DNA from: Streptomyces cupreus
GTDB taxonomy: Bacteria > Actinomycetota > Actinomycetes > Streptomycetales > Streptomycetaceae
Assembly (NCBI RefSeq): GCF_014257025.1
Contig: NZ_JACMSF010000016.1
Coordinates: 94,762-158,761 of the forward strand
Length of the DNA stretch: 64,000 nucleotides
Direction: 5' to 3'
Positions within the stretch are counted from its first letter, which is position 1. The number at the start of each line of letters is the position of its first letter. Positions 8,463 through 17,633 of this stretch are shown here, piece by piece. Below the pieces are notes generated by a model. It did not search any database, was not told the origin of the DNA, and worked only from the letters and a program-made list of their open reading frames with translations. The position numbers and the translations under genes were made by a program.

Positions 8463-9671
8463 TTACGGGACGAGCTTCAGGAGCCGGTTCGGGGAGCCGG
8501 TGCCCGCGCTGGTGACCTTGCCGGTGGTCGCGCCACTGGTCAGGGCCGAGGCGACCTGGGCCGGTGTGGACGAGGCGTGGTTCGCCAGGTAGACCGCGGC
8601 CGCGCCCGCGACATGCGGGGTCGCCATCGAGGTGCCGGAGATGGTGTTCGTCGCGGTGTCGCTGGTGTACCAGCCGGCCGTGATGGAGGAGCCGGGCGCG
8701 AAGATGTCCAGGACCGAGCCGTAGTTGGAGTAGCCGGCCTTGGCGTCGGTGCTGGTGGTGGCGCCGACCGTGATCGCCGAGGCGACCCGGGCCGGGGAGT
8801 ACGAGGAGGCGTTGGCGCTGCTGTTGCCCGCCGCGACCGCGTAGGTCACGCCGCTGGCGATGGAGTTGGCGACCGCGGTGTCCAGGGAGGTGGAGGCGCC
8901 GCCGCCGAGCGACATGTTGGCCACCGAGGGCCCGGAGTGGTTCGCCGTCACCCAGTCGATGCCCGCGATCACGCCGGCCGTGGTGCCGGAGCCGCTGTTG
9001 TTCAGCACGCGCACCGCGACGATGTTCGCCTTCTTGGCGACACCGTAGGTCGAGCCCGCGATCGTGGTGGCCACATGGGTGCCGTGGCCGTTGCCGTCGG
9101 AGGCGGTGGTGTCGCCGTCGACCGCGTCATAGCCGTAGGAGGCACGGCCGCTGATCTGGGTGTGCGTGATCCGGACGCCGGTGTCGATGACGTAGACCGT
9201 CACTCCGCTGCCCGCGCTGTCCGGGTAGGTGTAGGTGCCGGAGAGCGGAAGCGAGGTCTGGTCGATCCGGTCCAGGCCCCAGGGGGCGCTCGTCTGGGTG
9301 GTGTCGGCGAGCCGGACGCGCTGGTTCTGCTCGACGGAGGCCACCGCCGGGTCGGCGGCGAGTCCGCGGGCCTCGGCCGCGGAGAGGGTGGCCGAGTAGC
9401 CGTTGAGGACCTTGCCGAACGTCTTCTTGACCGAGCCGCCGTACTCCTTGATCAGGCCCTTGCCCTCGCTGGAGGACGCCTTGAGGCCGGCGCCCTTCTT
9501 CAGCGTGACGATGTAGCTGTCCTTGATGGCCGTGGGGGAGCCGGCGGCAAGGACCTTGCCCTCGGCCGGTGCGGCCTGGGCGGGCAGGGAGGTGAGTCCG
9601 CCGACGAGGGCTGCGGTCGCCAGGCCGGTTGCCGCGGCGAACCGGAGCTTCTTGCTGCGCAGTTGTGCCAT
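8463..9671 (-). CDS. Secreted subtilisin-like serine protease (aqualysin/proteinase K type)
   Basis: This is a 402-residue pre-pro-protease. A signal peptide covers residues 1 to about 34 (ending PAQAA). An inhibitor I9 propeptide runs from about 50 to 120 (SYIVTLKKGAG... VEQNQRVRL). The mature S8 domain begins near ADTTQTSAPWGLDRIDQ. The catalytic triad is Asp163 (VIDTG), His196 (GHGTHVA) and Ser348 (GTSMATPHVAG), with the oxyanion Asn283 (AAGN). There is no C-terminal extension. It should be an extracellular protein-degrading enzyme activated by propeptide removal. The ATG is preceded by GGAGGA. It is divergent from the SGNH esterase gene and ends in a strong hairpin. Confidence 0.97.
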   Translation of the reverse strand: MAQLRSKKLRFAAATGLATAALVGGLTSLPAQAAPAEGKVLAAGSPTAIKDSYIVTLKKGAGLKASSSEGKGLIKEYGGSVKKTFGKVLNGYSATLSAAEARGLAADPAVASVEQNQRVRLADTTQTSAPWGLDRIDQTSLPLSGTYTYPDSAGSGVTVYVIDTGVRITHTQISGRASYGYDAVDGDTTASDGNGHGTHVATTIAGSTYGVAKKANIVAVRVLNNSGSGTTAGVIAGIDWVTANHSGPSVANMSLGGGASTSLDTAVANSIASGVTYAVAAGNSSANASSYSPARVASAITVGATTSTDAKAGYSNYGSVLDIFAPGSSITAGWYTSDTATNTISGTSMATPHVAGAAAVYLANHASSTPAQVASALTSGATTGKVTSAGTGSPNRLLKLVP

Positions 9672-9746
9672 ACGAGGGAGTCCTCCTCATTGGCGACGCG
9701 CGCTTGGGTGGGCACGCGTCTGTGGGGTGGATAAAGACTCGGTGCT

Positions 9747-9896
9747 CTACGTGCGTAGAACAAGAGAGTTGAGGGGTTGTCAACAAAGCTGTCATGGACA
9801 CGTAATCAAATTCATAGTGAACACATAGGGTGCCGGTCGATTCGTGGTCGAAAGTCTTGACATGAACACTTCCCATCAACACGCGTAGTTGCTACG
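9747..9896. promoter_or_regulatory. Divergent promoter region between protease and esterase genes
   Basis: Reading the minus strand, TTGACA (9778-9783) and TTCTAC (9755-9760) are 17 bases apart and may be the protease promoter. On the plus strand another TTGACA lies at 9857-9862, upstream of the esterase. Short palindromes built from the same pentamers occur on both sides: CTACG-TG-CGTAG with a shared overlap at 9747-9758 and CGTAG-TTG-CTACG at 9884-9896. Shared palindromes suggest a common regulator; this is inference. Confidence 0.4.
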
Positions 9897-9932
9897 ACAG
9901 TTGTGGCAGAGATCCTGCTAAAGGGAGGTTCC

Positions 9933-10727
9933 ATGAGACGTTCCCGAATTGCCGCTTACGTCAGCTCGCTCCTCCTCGCCCTCGGCGCCGTGCTCACCGG
10001 CGCGGGCTCGGCCCAGGCCGCCACGGGCCCCTATGTGGCGCTGGGTGACTCCTACGCGTCAGGCGTCGGCGCCGGGAGCTACATCAGCTCCAGCGGCGAC
10101 TGCAAGCGCAGCACGAAGGCCCACCCGTACCTGTGGGCGGCCGCCAACTCACCCTCGTCGTTCGCCTTCACCGCCTGCTCGGGCGCTCGAACGGGTGATG
10201 TTCTGGCCAATCAGATGAGCCCGCTCAACTCCAGCACCGCCCTGGTCTCCATCAGCGTCGGCGGCAACGACGCCGGGTTCGCCGACGTCATGACGACCTG
10301 TGTGCTCCAGTCCGACAGCTCCTGCATCTCGCGCATCAACACCGCCAAGGCGTACGTCGACTCGACGCTTCCCGGCAAGCTCGACAGCGTCTACTCGGCG
10401 ATCCGCTCCAAGGCCCCGTCCGCCCACGTGGTCGTGCTCGGCTACCCGCGCTTCTACAAGCTCGGCCAGTCGTGCCTCGGCCTCTCGGAGACCAAGCGCA
10501 AGGCCATCAACGACGCGGCCGACTACCTGGACGCCGCAGTCGCCCGCCGCGCCGCCGCGCACTCCTTCACGTTCGGCGACGTCCGCACCACCTTCACCGG
10601 CCATGAGATCTGCTCCGGCAGCTCCTGGCTGCACAGCGTCAACTGGTTCAACATCGGCGAGTCGTACCACCCGACCGCGGCCGGCCAGTCCGGCGGCTAT
10701 CTGCCGGTCCTGAACAGCGCCGCCTGA
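9933..10727 (+). CDS. Secreted SGNH/GDSL esterase or lipase
   Basis: The 264-residue protein starts at the ATG preceded by AAGGGAGG and has a signal peptide ending near AQA at residue 29. The SGNH blocks are GDSYASG with nucleophile Ser40, the Gly of block II, GGND with Asn112, and SYHPTAAG with catalytic His246. Six cysteines (57, 82, 123, 131, 181, 227) fit the three disulfides known for Streptomyces SGNH esterases such as S. coelicolor SCO1725. It probably hydrolyses short to medium acyl esters outside the cell. It converges on the kinase gene with only 18 bases between the stops. Confidence 0.95.
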   Translation: MRRSRIAAYVSSLLLALGAVLTGAGSAQAATGPYVALGDSYASGVGAGSYISSSGDCKRSTKAHPYLWAAANSPSSFAFTACSGARTGDVLANQMSPLNSSTALVSISVGGNDAGFADVMTTCVLQSDSSCISRINTAKAYVDSTLPGKLDSVYSAIRSKAPSAHVVVLGYPRFYKLGQSCLGLSETKRKAINDAADYLDAAVARRAAAHSFTFGDVRTTFTGHEICSGSSWLHSVNWFNIGESYHPTAAGQSGGYLPVLNSAA

Positions 10728-10745
10728 TCCTTCAGCAGTTTGGTC

Positions 10746-12350
10746 TCAGTCGCTCGGTGAAGGGGAAGGGGAGACCCCGTCCGTCGGGGTCTCCGTCACA
10801 CACGTCACCGAGAACGGAACCGAGTTGGAGGTCGTCTCCACCGGATCCCGGACCTCGACGCTGATCTCGTTCTCGAAGGTCCCGCTGTCCGAATTTCCGG
10901 CGGATGTCGTCACGAACGCCCGGTCCTGCTTGGTCTTGGTGCCGCCCTCCGGGAACGACAGCGTCTTCCAGCCCTGGTCCATGACATCGCCGTCCCGCGA
11001 CACCCAGCGATAGCTGACCTCCGCGGGCAGCCGCCCCACCGTGAACGTCGCCGTGAAGGCCGGGGCCTCGGCCTCCGGCGGCGGACAGGAACCCTCGTAC
11101 TCCGTGTTCGACCCGGCCAGGGACACCTGCACGGACTGCGGCGGCGGGGTCGTCCGCGTCGGAGTCTCGCTCGGCGTCGGTGTCGGGGTGTCGTCGTCGG
11201 TCTCGGACGGTGTCGTCTTCGTTCCCGTCTCCGCCTGGCTGGTGGTGTCGCCCTGGGCCCCGTCGCCGCCGTCCTCCCGGTTCAGCAGGGCGTACGTCAG
11301 TCCGGCGACCGCCAGCGCGAGCGCGGCGAGGCCCGCGACCAGGACGACGGCGGCACGCCGGTTGCGGTCGGGGCGCTCGGGGCCGGTGGAGGGCGTGGGG
11401 GTGGTGGGCGCCGTGGGATAGGGCATCGGCGGGGTCGGCGGCTGCTGATGCGCGGCGACGGTCGGGGCGAACGGCGTCGCCCGTACCGTCCCCGCGCGGG
11501 GAGTGCCTCCCGCGCCGACGATCCGCAGCTCCTGCTCCGCCTGCTCCGCCGCCAGCCGCTCGGCGGGGTCCTTGCGCAGCAGTCCCTCGATCACCGGGGC
11601 GAGCGGACCGGCCCGGTGCGGCGGCGGCAGCTCCTCGTCGACGATCGCGCGCAGGGTGTTGAGCGGGGTGTCCTGGCGGAACGGGGAGTTGCCCTCGACC
11701 GAGGCGTACAGCAGCACCCCGAGCGACCACAGGTCGGACTCGGGGCCGGGCGTGCGGCCCAGCGCCCGCTCCGGGGCGAGGAACTCGGGCGAGCCGATCA
11801 CCTCACCGGTCATCGTCAGCGCGGAGCTGCCCTCCACCATGGCGATCCCGAAGTCGGTGAGCACCACCCGGCCGTCGTTCGCCAGCAGGACGTTGGCCGG
11901 TTTCACATCCCGGTGCAGCACCCCGGCCCCGTGCGCGGCCCGCAGCGCCGCCAGCACCTCGGCACCGATGTGCGCGGCGCGCTGCGGGGGCAACGGGCCC
12001 TCGGCGTCCAGGAGTTCCGCGAGCGAGATCCCGCGCACCAGCTCCATCACGATCCATGGCCGGCCGTCCTGCGTGGCCACGTCGTACACCGTCACCACAT
12101 TCCGGTTCGCCACCCGCGCCGCCGCCCACGCCTCGCGCTCCAGGCGGGCGTACATCCGCTCCACCTCGGCGGCCGGCAGACCGTGCGGGGCGCGCACCTC
12201 CTTGACGGCGACCTCGCGGTGCAGCACCTCGTCCCGGGCGCGCCAGACCGTCCCCATACCGCCCTCGCCCAGGGGGGACAGGAGACGGTAGCGGCCCGCG
12301 ATCACTCGTTCACTGCCCGGTGCGTCGGACACGGGCGCCCCCATTCGCAT
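10746..12350 (-). CDS. Transmembrane Ser/Thr protein kinase (PknB-like, without PASTA domains)
   Basis: The 534-residue receptor-type kinase has a cytoplasmic kinase domain at residues about 20-277: glycine loop LGEGGMGTV, Lys50 in VAVKE, catalytic HRDVKPANVL with Asp148, DFG at 166-168 and APE at 192-194. A Pro/Thr-rich linker follows, then one membrane helix at about 332-356, a Thr/Pro/Asp/Glu-rich stalk, and an extracellular C-terminal domain of about 110 residues with no PASTA repeat that I can recognise. An AAGGAG sequence sits 11 bases before the ATG. It lies 33 bases downstream of the exporter-like gene on the same strand, so read-through from that operon is possible. Confidence 0.93.
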   Translation of the reverse strand: MRMGAPVSDAPGSERVIAGRYRLLSPLGEGGMGTVWRARDEVLHREVAVKEVRAPHGLPAAEVERMYARLEREAWAAARVANRNVVTVYDVATQDGRPWIVMELVRGISLAELLDAEGPLPPQRAAHIGAEVLAALRAAHGAGVLHRDVKPANVLLANDGRVVLTDFGIAMVEGSSALTMTGEVIGSPEFLAPERALGRTPGPESDLWSLGVLLYASVEGNSPFRQDTPLNTLRAIVDEELPPPHRAGPLAPVIEGLLRKDPAERLAAEQAEQELRIVGAGGTPRAGTVRATPFAPTVAAHQQPPTPPMPYPTAPTTPTPSTGPERPDRNRRAAVVLVAGLAALALAVAGLTYALLNREDGGDGAQGDTTSQAETGTKTTPSETDDDTPTPTPSETPTRTTPPPQSVQVSLAGSNTEYEGSCPPPEAEAPAFTATFTVGRLPAEVSYRWVSRDGDVMDQGWKTLSFPEGGTKTKQDRAFVTTSAGNSDSGTFENEISVEVRDPVETTSNSVPFSVTCVTETPTDGVSPSPSPSD

Positions 12351-12383
12351 GCGCGCGAAATCTCCTTTTCCTCACAAAGTAGC

Positions 12384-13892
12384 TCAACCGAGTGCGGATG
12401 CCGCCCCCTTGAGCACCAATCCGGCCCCAAGAGCTACGACGACCAACGCGGACAACAGCGGTGCGGTACGGCGGACCAGACCCGCCAGCGGATGGGCGGC
12501 CCAGCGCGGCCGCCGCTCCAGGACCTTGCCGGCCCCCGCCCCCAGCCGTACGACGGCGAACCCCGCCGCGGCGAGGGTGAGAGCGAGCCCGACCCCGTAC
12601 GCCACGACGAGCAGCAGCCCGAACCAGGCGTGCCCCAGCGCCGCGGCACCGACCAGGACCACGACGGCGGAGGGGCTGGGCACGAGCCCACCGGCGAACC
12701 CCAGGAGGATCGTGCCGCGCACGGTGGGGGCGGTGGCGTGGGTGTGCGTATGGCCACCGTGGGTGTGGGTGACCGGGTGCGTGTGCTCGTGGGTGTGGGC
12801 GCCGACCAGGACGGGGGTGCGCTCGTGCACGGGCGCGTGGGAGTGCGTGTGCTGGTGGCTCCGGCTGTGCCAGGCCCGTCGTACGAGGGTCGCGCCCGCG
12901 GCGGTGACGAGGGCGCCGCTGGCGATGCCCAGCCAGGCGATCACGGACGGCGCCGCCGCAGAGCCCGCGGTGACCAGCAGGCCCAGGGCGACCACGCCCA
13001 GGGTGTGGGTGACCGTCACCGAGGCGGCGAGCGGCAGGACGTCCTTCATCCGGGCATGCCCGCCACGGGCCGTGGCCACCGCCGCCATCAGCGTCTTGCC
13101 GTGGCCCGGGGCGACGGCGTGCAGCGCGCCGAGGCCGACCGCGATGCACAGGGCGAGCGCGGCGAAACCGACGGTGAGGTCGTTCCGGGCCACCAGCGAG
13201 TCCAGGGCCCGCGTCCAGCGGTCGGCGCCACGCGGCAGCACGGAGGCGGCGGGTGCGTCCCGCTCCTCCTCGGCCAGCGCGGGCCCGCCAGGACGCACGC
13301 TCAGGGAGGCGGACGCGGTGTCGGCGGGGGAGAAGAGCAGTTCCTCGGGGTAGCCGGTCAGCTCACCGGACAGCGATTCCTTCGGTACGTCGGAGGCGGT
13401 GAGCGTCATCCGGTCGCCGCGCGCGGTGATCTCCCGCCAGCCCGGCCCGGACTCCGCACCGGCGGCGCGGAAGCCGAGCTCCAGGCTCTCGGCGTCGGGC
13501 AGCGGAGCGCGGAGCAGGCACTCCACGCGCAGGGTGTCGAGGCCGGCCTGTCCGGGCCCCACGCGCGCGTGGCTGTTCTCGACGGTGAGGGGGACGCTCC
13601 GGCCCTCGACGGTGAGGGCGCTGTCCCGGGCGGCGGTTGCGCACCGCCGCCCGGCCCATTCGTCGAGGCCCAGCCGATGGATGTCCGGCTCGGCCTGGGT
13701 CGCCGGGATCTCCGCGAGATCCTCGACATGCTCCACGCGGAGGGCGCCGGGGGCGGCGACGAGTCCGTCGTAACGGTTGACGGTGAAGTTGCCGAGGGGG
13801 TGCGCGCTCGCGGGCGGGGAGGCGGCCAGCACGAGTGCGCCGACGGCCGTGAGCACGGCCGCGCCGGAGGCGACCAGACGACGGAGGGTCAC
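12384..13892 (-). CDS. NicO/RcnA-family metal exporter-like membrane protein with extracytoplasmic N-domain
   Basis: The 502-residue protein has a signal sequence ending at about residue 30, then an N-terminal extracytoplasmic domain opening with HPLGNFTVNRYDG, then about six or seven membrane segments from residue 240. The motif GALHAVAPGHGKT near residue 260 is the metal-pathway signature of NiCoT/RcnA proteins. A long His-rich loop (residues about 352-395, repeated HTH) lies between membrane blocks. RcnA-like proteins export nickel or cobalt; the metal here is unproven. The GTG start overlaps the stop of the TPR gene (GTGA), so it is the third gene of a DUF4331-TPR-exporter operon. Confidence 0.85.
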   Translation of the reverse strand: MTLRRLVASGAAVLTAVGALVLAASPPASAHPLGNFTVNRYDGLVAAPGALRVEHVEDLAEIPATQAEPDIHRLGLDEWAGRRCATAARDSALTVEGRSVPLTVENSHARVGPGQAGLDTLRVECLLRAPLPDAESLELGFRAAGAESGPGWREITARGDRMTLTASDVPKESLSGELTGYPEELLFSPADTASASLSVRPGGPALAEEERDAPAASVLPRGADRWTRALDSLVARNDLTVGFAALALCIAVGLGALHAVAPGHGKTLMAAVATARGGHARMKDVLPLAASVTVTHTLGVVALGLLVTAGSAAAPSVIAWLGIASGALVTAAGATLVRRAWHSRSHQHTHSHAPVHERTPVLVGAHTHEHTHPVTHTHGGHTHTHATAPTVRGTILLGFAGGLVPSPSAVVVLVGAAALGHAWFGLLLVVAYGVGLALTLAAAGFAVVRLGAGAGKVLERRPRWAAHPLAGLVRRTAPLLSALVVVALGAGLVLKGAASALG

Positions 13893-15199
13893 TCGCCCGC
13901 CTCCAGATCCTTCAGGGCGGTACGGGCCTCGCGGGCGCCGAGCGGCGAGAAGCCCGGGTTGAGCCGCAGGGTCGCCGACAGATGCTTCTCGGCGTCCCGC
14001 TCATGACCGGCGGCGCGCTCGATCATGCCCCGGTGATAGAGGAACGTCGCGTTGCGGTAGCCGGTGGCCGTGGCCCGGCGCGCGTAGGGCAGTGCCTCCT
14101 CGTCACGGCCGTTCATGTGCAGGGCCCAGGCCAGGGCGTCGGCGGTGTGCACGGTACGGCGGCGGTCCCACTCGGCGCGGGCCGCGCGCAGGGCGGCGTC
14201 GGCGTCGCCGTGGTCGGCGGCGGCGAGCGCGGTGTCGAGGTCGACGTTGACGCCGTTGGCCCGGGCGAGCGCGGTCCAGGCGTCGACGAGGTGGTACTGG
14301 TCGCCGGCTCGGTCGTCCTGACCGGCGGCCTCGTACAACTCGCCGAGCACGACGAGCGGCCCGGGGAGCGGGGACCGCGCGACGACGGCCTCCATGCCCT
14401 TCACCGCCGCCTCCGGTTCCCCACCGGCGGCCTGCGCACGGGCGCGGCCCTCCAGCGCGGGCAGATAGGTGTCGTCGGCGGCGAGGGCACGCGCGTACTG
14501 GAGCAGGGCCTCCTCGTAATCGCCCTGGTTCCAGGCGAGTTGGCCGAGCTGAGTGGCCACGTACGCCACGTCCGAGGGAGCGGTGGCCGAGGAGAGCGCC
14601 TGCTCCAGCACGCGCCGCGCGGTCCTCACGTCGCCGCGCAGCTCGTGCACGTACGCGTACCGAGTGAAGACGGGGACTCCCGGCCGACGCTCGTCGGCGA
14701 CGTCGGCGGCCTCGGCGGCGTCGTCGTAGCGCCCGAGCTCCACCAGCGCGTCGACCCGGCTGGCCAGCGCCCGCTCACTGTAGGGATTGGCCTTCAGCGC
14801 TCGCTCCGCGTACTTGAGGGCGTCCGGGAAGTCATGCCGAGCCGCTGCCAGGGCGGCCTGTCCGGCGAGGGCCTGATCATTTCCGGGCTCCAGCGACAGG
14901 GACCGCTTCAGTACCCGCTCGGCCTGCGGGTAGCGGGAGGCGTCGCCGTTCATGCGGGCCTGCTCCACATACGCGAGACCAAGGGTCGCCCAGCCGCTGA
15001 AGTCCCGAGGTTGCTCGCGCAGATGGCGTTGCAGCGACGACACATTGGCGTCGAGGTCCCCCGAGGCGAGACTCACCGGGGAAACGGCGGGGACGCCGTT
15101 CTCCGGAACATCCCCTCCGAACGCGACGGCCCCCGCGGTAAGCGCAATAGCCAACAACCCGGCACACAGCCCGAGTTGGATGTGGGTGCGCGAGATCAT
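13889..15199 (-). CDS. Exported tetratricopeptide-repeat protein
   Basis: The 436-residue protein begins with a hydrophobic N-terminal segment (residues 8-28) acting as signal or anchor, and the rest is made of TPR-type helical pairs, for example FSGWATLGLAYVEQARMNGD, DALKYAERALKANPYSERAL and DYEEALLQYARALAADD. TPR proteins assemble complexes. The start is the ATG at 15197-15199, with AGGAGAGGG just before it. It overlaps the exporter gene by four bases and follows the DUF4331 gene, so its partners are probably these two exported proteins. A conserved neighbourhood of these three gene types is known to me in actinobacteria; function is not. Confidence 0.85.
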   Translation of the reverse strand: MISRTHIQLGLCAGLLAIALTAGAVAFGGDVPENGVPAVSPVSLASGDLDANVSSLQRHLREQPRDFSGWATLGLAYVEQARMNGDASRYPQAERVLKRSLSLEPGNDQALAGQAALAAARHDFPDALKYAERALKANPYSERALASRVDALVELGRYDDAAEAADVADERRPGVPVFTRYAYVHELRGDVRTARRVLEQALSSATAPSDVAYVATQLGQLAWNQGDYEEALLQYARALAADDTYLPALEGRARAQAAGGEPEAAVKGMEAVVARSPLPGPLVVLGELYEAAGQDDRAGDQYHLVDAWTALARANGVNVDLDTALAAADHGDADAALRAARAEWDRRRTVHTADALAWALHMNGRDEEALPYARRATATGYRNATFLYHRGMIERAAGHERDAEKHLSATLRLNPGFSPLGAREARTALKDLEAGE

Positions 15200-15346
15200 T
15201 GCCCTCTCCTGGATCACTGACGAAGAAACGGAAGGGATACGCCGGTCAGGGGCGCGGGGCTGCATCCATTTGCGGCTCCGCCGCGTGGGCGCGACCAGCC
15301 ACATACGAGTCGCGGCCAAGGAAATCCCCGCACCCCAGCGGAGCGC

Positions 15347-16882
15347 CTAGTACGCCCGCTCCCGCATCCGCCGCCACCAAAGCAACCCGGCCCCGATCAG
15401 AACGACACCGATAGCCCCCGCCCCCGCGGAAGCCGCGATCAGCGTGGTGTCGGAGGAACCCCCGGAGGAACCCGCAGGCGACAACGCGTCCCCTAGCTGA
15501 TTGCGCACGTCGTTCCCACCGGAGGTACCCTTCGCCAGCGGCCCCCGAGACCCCTCCGTCGGCAGCGCCACATACGGGAACGCCTTCTCGAAGTCCTTGT
15601 CGTTCTTGTCGACCGCGTCCCCCAAGTCGTTCTTGGAGCCCACGAGTTCACCCTCGACGACCTGAAGCGACGCGTCGATCACGTCATCCGTCAGCCGACG
15701 CCCGTTGGGGAACCCGGAGTTGTCACCGTCGAGCACCCCCAGCCGCTTCGGCTCGGCGGCGGGCTTGATGGACGTGTTCAGCCGCAGCTCCTCCGCGGGA
15801 CGCACATGAGGCGGCTGATTGAGCCCCTTCACGCCCTTGAGGAACACATCGACGAGGTCGTTGCGAGGCTCGGCCGGCGCCGGGATCTTGTAGATCGCCT
15901 CGATGAGCTTCGGCAGCTCGGGATTGGTCACGTTCTTCAGGAACTGCGCGTCGTCCCAGGGCGCGCTCGCGTTGAACTTGTCCTTGTCCTTGAGCGGATT
16001 GACGACCTCGTTCACGAGCGGCATGCCCAGCCGGGACACCTGAGCGAAGTGCCCCTGCGCGTTCTTGCGCTGGGTGGTCGACCAGATGCCCACGATCGGC
16101 TGCTCGGCCGACTCCGTGATCATGTGCGTGGGCACCTGCAACGCGATCGAGTTGACGTTGTACCCCTTGAGCGTGTCGTTCCCGACCTCGCTCAGATTCC
16201 CCCCGTACAGCAGGTCGAAGACCCGCAGATCGAGGAAGAACGGGTCATCGGCCTGACCGGCGAACGACGAGGCACCACCGGCCAGTTGATGGACAGCTTG
16301 CGAGCGCAGCTTCGCGTAGTCCGGCATGGATGCCTTGCCGACGTTCGACGGCGCCACCGGCACATCGTCGGCGATCTTCGTCCTCGACACCAGGTGCTGG
16401 TTCTTCAGCCGCAGCAGATCGATGTCGTAGGACTGCGTGACGTTCAGGTCCGGGTCGTCCAGGCTCTCGACCGGGCCGGTGTTGTACAGGAACGTCTTCT
16501 TGTTCTTCACATGCGTCTTGAACGTGAAGCGGTACAGCAGCTCGCCCTGCGCGTCGCCGTTGTTGTCGATGTGGATGTCGTACTGCGCGTCCTCGGCGAA
16601 CGTGAAGAAGTTCGGTCCGCCGGCCGGCTCCTCGAAGGGGATCCAGTTCGCGACGATCGTCGTCGTGTCCGGCTTGTCGGGGCTGACGAACGCGTACACG
16701 TCCGTGTTGTCGTACTGCGGAGTCCCCGAGATCAGCGGGGCCTCCCGGTGGCTGGAGGCGGAGGCCGCCCCCGGTTCCAGCGCGGTCACGCCGGCGGCTG
16801 CGAGCCCTCCGGCGGCCAGCGCACCACAGATGAGAGTCGCGACGCTCGCGCGTCCCGCGCCGCTCCTGGAGATAGGTGTCAT
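15347..16882 (-). CDS. DUF4331 family exported protein with C-terminal membrane anchor
   Basis: The 511-residue protein has a signal peptide (residues 1 to about 43, ending ASA) and then the DUF4331 hallmark SSHREAPLISGTPQYDNTDVYAF, followed by the family body with FEEPAGGPNFFTF. The C-terminus is a Ser/Gly stretch, a single membrane helix (about 480-502) and a basic tail RRMRERAY, so the protein should be displayed outside and anchored. The ATG at 16880-16882 has GAGGA upstream. Biochemical function of DUF4331 is unknown. It is divergent from a sigK-rskA pair and has a candidate ECF promoter 38 bases before its start. Confidence 0.9.
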   Translation of the reverse strand: MTPISRSGAGRASVATLICGALAAGGLAAAGVTALEPGAASASSHREAPLISGTPQYDNTDVYAFVSPDKPDTTTIVANWIPFEEPAGGPNFFTFAEDAQYDIHIDNNGDAQGELLYRFTFKTHVKNKKTFLYNTGPVESLDDPDLNVTQSYDIDLLRLKNQHLVSRTKIADDVPVAPSNVGKASMPDYAKLRSQAVHQLAGGASSFAGQADDPFFLDLRVFDLLYGGNLSEVGNDTLKGYNVNSIALQVPTHMITESAEQPIVGIWSTTQRKNAQGHFAQVSRLGMPLVNEVVNPLKDKDKFNASAPWDDAQFLKNVTNPELPKLIEAIYKIPAPAEPRNDLVDVFLKGVKGLNQPPHVRPAEELRLNTSIKPAAEPKRLGVLDGDNSGFPNGRRLTDDVIDASLQVVEGELVGSKNDLGDAVDKNDKDFEKAFPYVALPTEGSRGPLAKGTSGGNDVRNQLGDALSPAGSSGGSSDTTLIAASAGAGAIGVVLIGAGLLWWRRMRERAY

Positions 16883-16919
16883 GCCGTCCGTCCTCGGTTC
16901 AACTTGCCTGACGCACCGG

Positions 16920-16948
16920 GATTCGGAGCGGGGCGCGGAGCGGATTGG
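16920..16948 (-). promoter_or_regulatory. Candidate SigK-type ECF promoter for the DUF4331 operon
   Basis: On the minus strand CCAATCC (16942-16948) and CCGAATC (16920-16926) are separated by 15 bases, and the second box ends 37 bases before the DUF4331 start codon. From memory, promoters of mycobacterial SigK carry CCATCC-like and CCGAATC-like boxes, so the match is suggestive. The boxes lie between the sigma factor gene and its presumed target. Confidence 0.5.
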
Positions 16949-17021
16949 TCCGACCTGAAAACTGATTTGGCGCCCCGCCGACCCGCGTTTTCGGCTTCCT
17001 GATCCGTAACCCCATCCGGAG

Positions 17022-17633
17022 GTGGGTGCGTTGCGAATACCTCGTGGGACGGGACGGCCCAGATGCGGTCTCGCGGGAGGGGGAGACGAGTTGGAGGCGG
17101 ACGAGCTTTTGGTGCTCGTGGCTGGTGGGGACCAGAAGGCATTCGAGGAGTTGTACGGGATCGTGTCGGGGCCGGTGTTCGGACTGGTGCGGCGGGTCGT
17201 GCGGGACCCGGCCCAGTCGGAGGAGGTGGCGCAGGAGGTGCTGCTGGAGATGTGGCGGTCCGCGGGGCGGTTCGACCCCGGCCGGGGCAGCGCCCTGTCG
17301 TGGATCCTCACCCTCGCCCATCGCCGGGCCGTGGACCGGGTGCGCAGCGCCCGTGCGGCCGGCGAACGCGAGCAGCGCGAGGCACGGCGGGCCCATCACC
17401 CCGCCTTCGACCAGGTGTCCGAGGAGGTCGAGGCGGGCCTGGAGCGTGAGTGGGTGCGCCGCTGCCTCGACCGGCTCACCGCCCTGCAACGGCAGTCCGT
17501 CACCCTCGCCTACTACGACGGCTACACCTACCGTGAGGTCGCCGAGCGGCTCTCCCTGCCGCTGGGCACGGTCAAGACCCGGATGCGCGACGGGCTGACC
17601 CGGTTGCGCGAGTGCCTGGGAGGTGCCGCATGA
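17022..17633 (+). CDS. sigK: ECF RNA polymerase sigma factor, SigK type
   Basis: The 203-residue protein has sigma region 2 (about residues 40-105; FEELYGIVSGPVFGLVRRVV, then the -10-binding helix SEEVAQEVLLEMWRSAGRFDPGRGSALSWILTLAHRRAVDRVR) and region 4 (about 145-200; ERLSLPLGTVKTRMRDGLTRLRE). The length and the following RskA-like gene point to the SigK/ECF19 group. The GTG at 17022 is one possible start; a TTG at 17091 with GGGGGAGA upstream would remove 23 poorly conserved residues. It overlaps rskA by four bases. It probably directs transcription of itself and of the divergent DUF4331 operon when its anti-sigma factor is inactivated. Confidence 0.9.
   Translation: MGALRIPRGTGRPRCGLAGGGDELEADELLVLVAGGDQKAFEELYGIVSGPVFGLVRRVVRDPAQSEEVAQEVLLEMWRSAGRFDPGRGSALSWILTLAHRRAVDRVRSARAAGEREQREARRAHHPAFDQVSEEVEAGLEREWVRRCLDRLTALQRQSVTLAYYDGYTYREVAERLSLPLGTVKTRMRDGLTRLRECLGGAA

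Noticed and set aside
12750..12860. GTGGGTGTG/GCGTGGGTGTGC repeats suggesting a tandem repeat or CRISPR-like array
   Set aside because: These are His codons (CAC) of the His-rich loop of the exporter read from the other strand; spacing is irregular and explained by coding.
11448..14006. A long plus-strand open frame opposite the kinase and exporter genes
   Set aside because: It runs across two well-supported minus-strand genes and has low-complexity composition with no recognisable motif.
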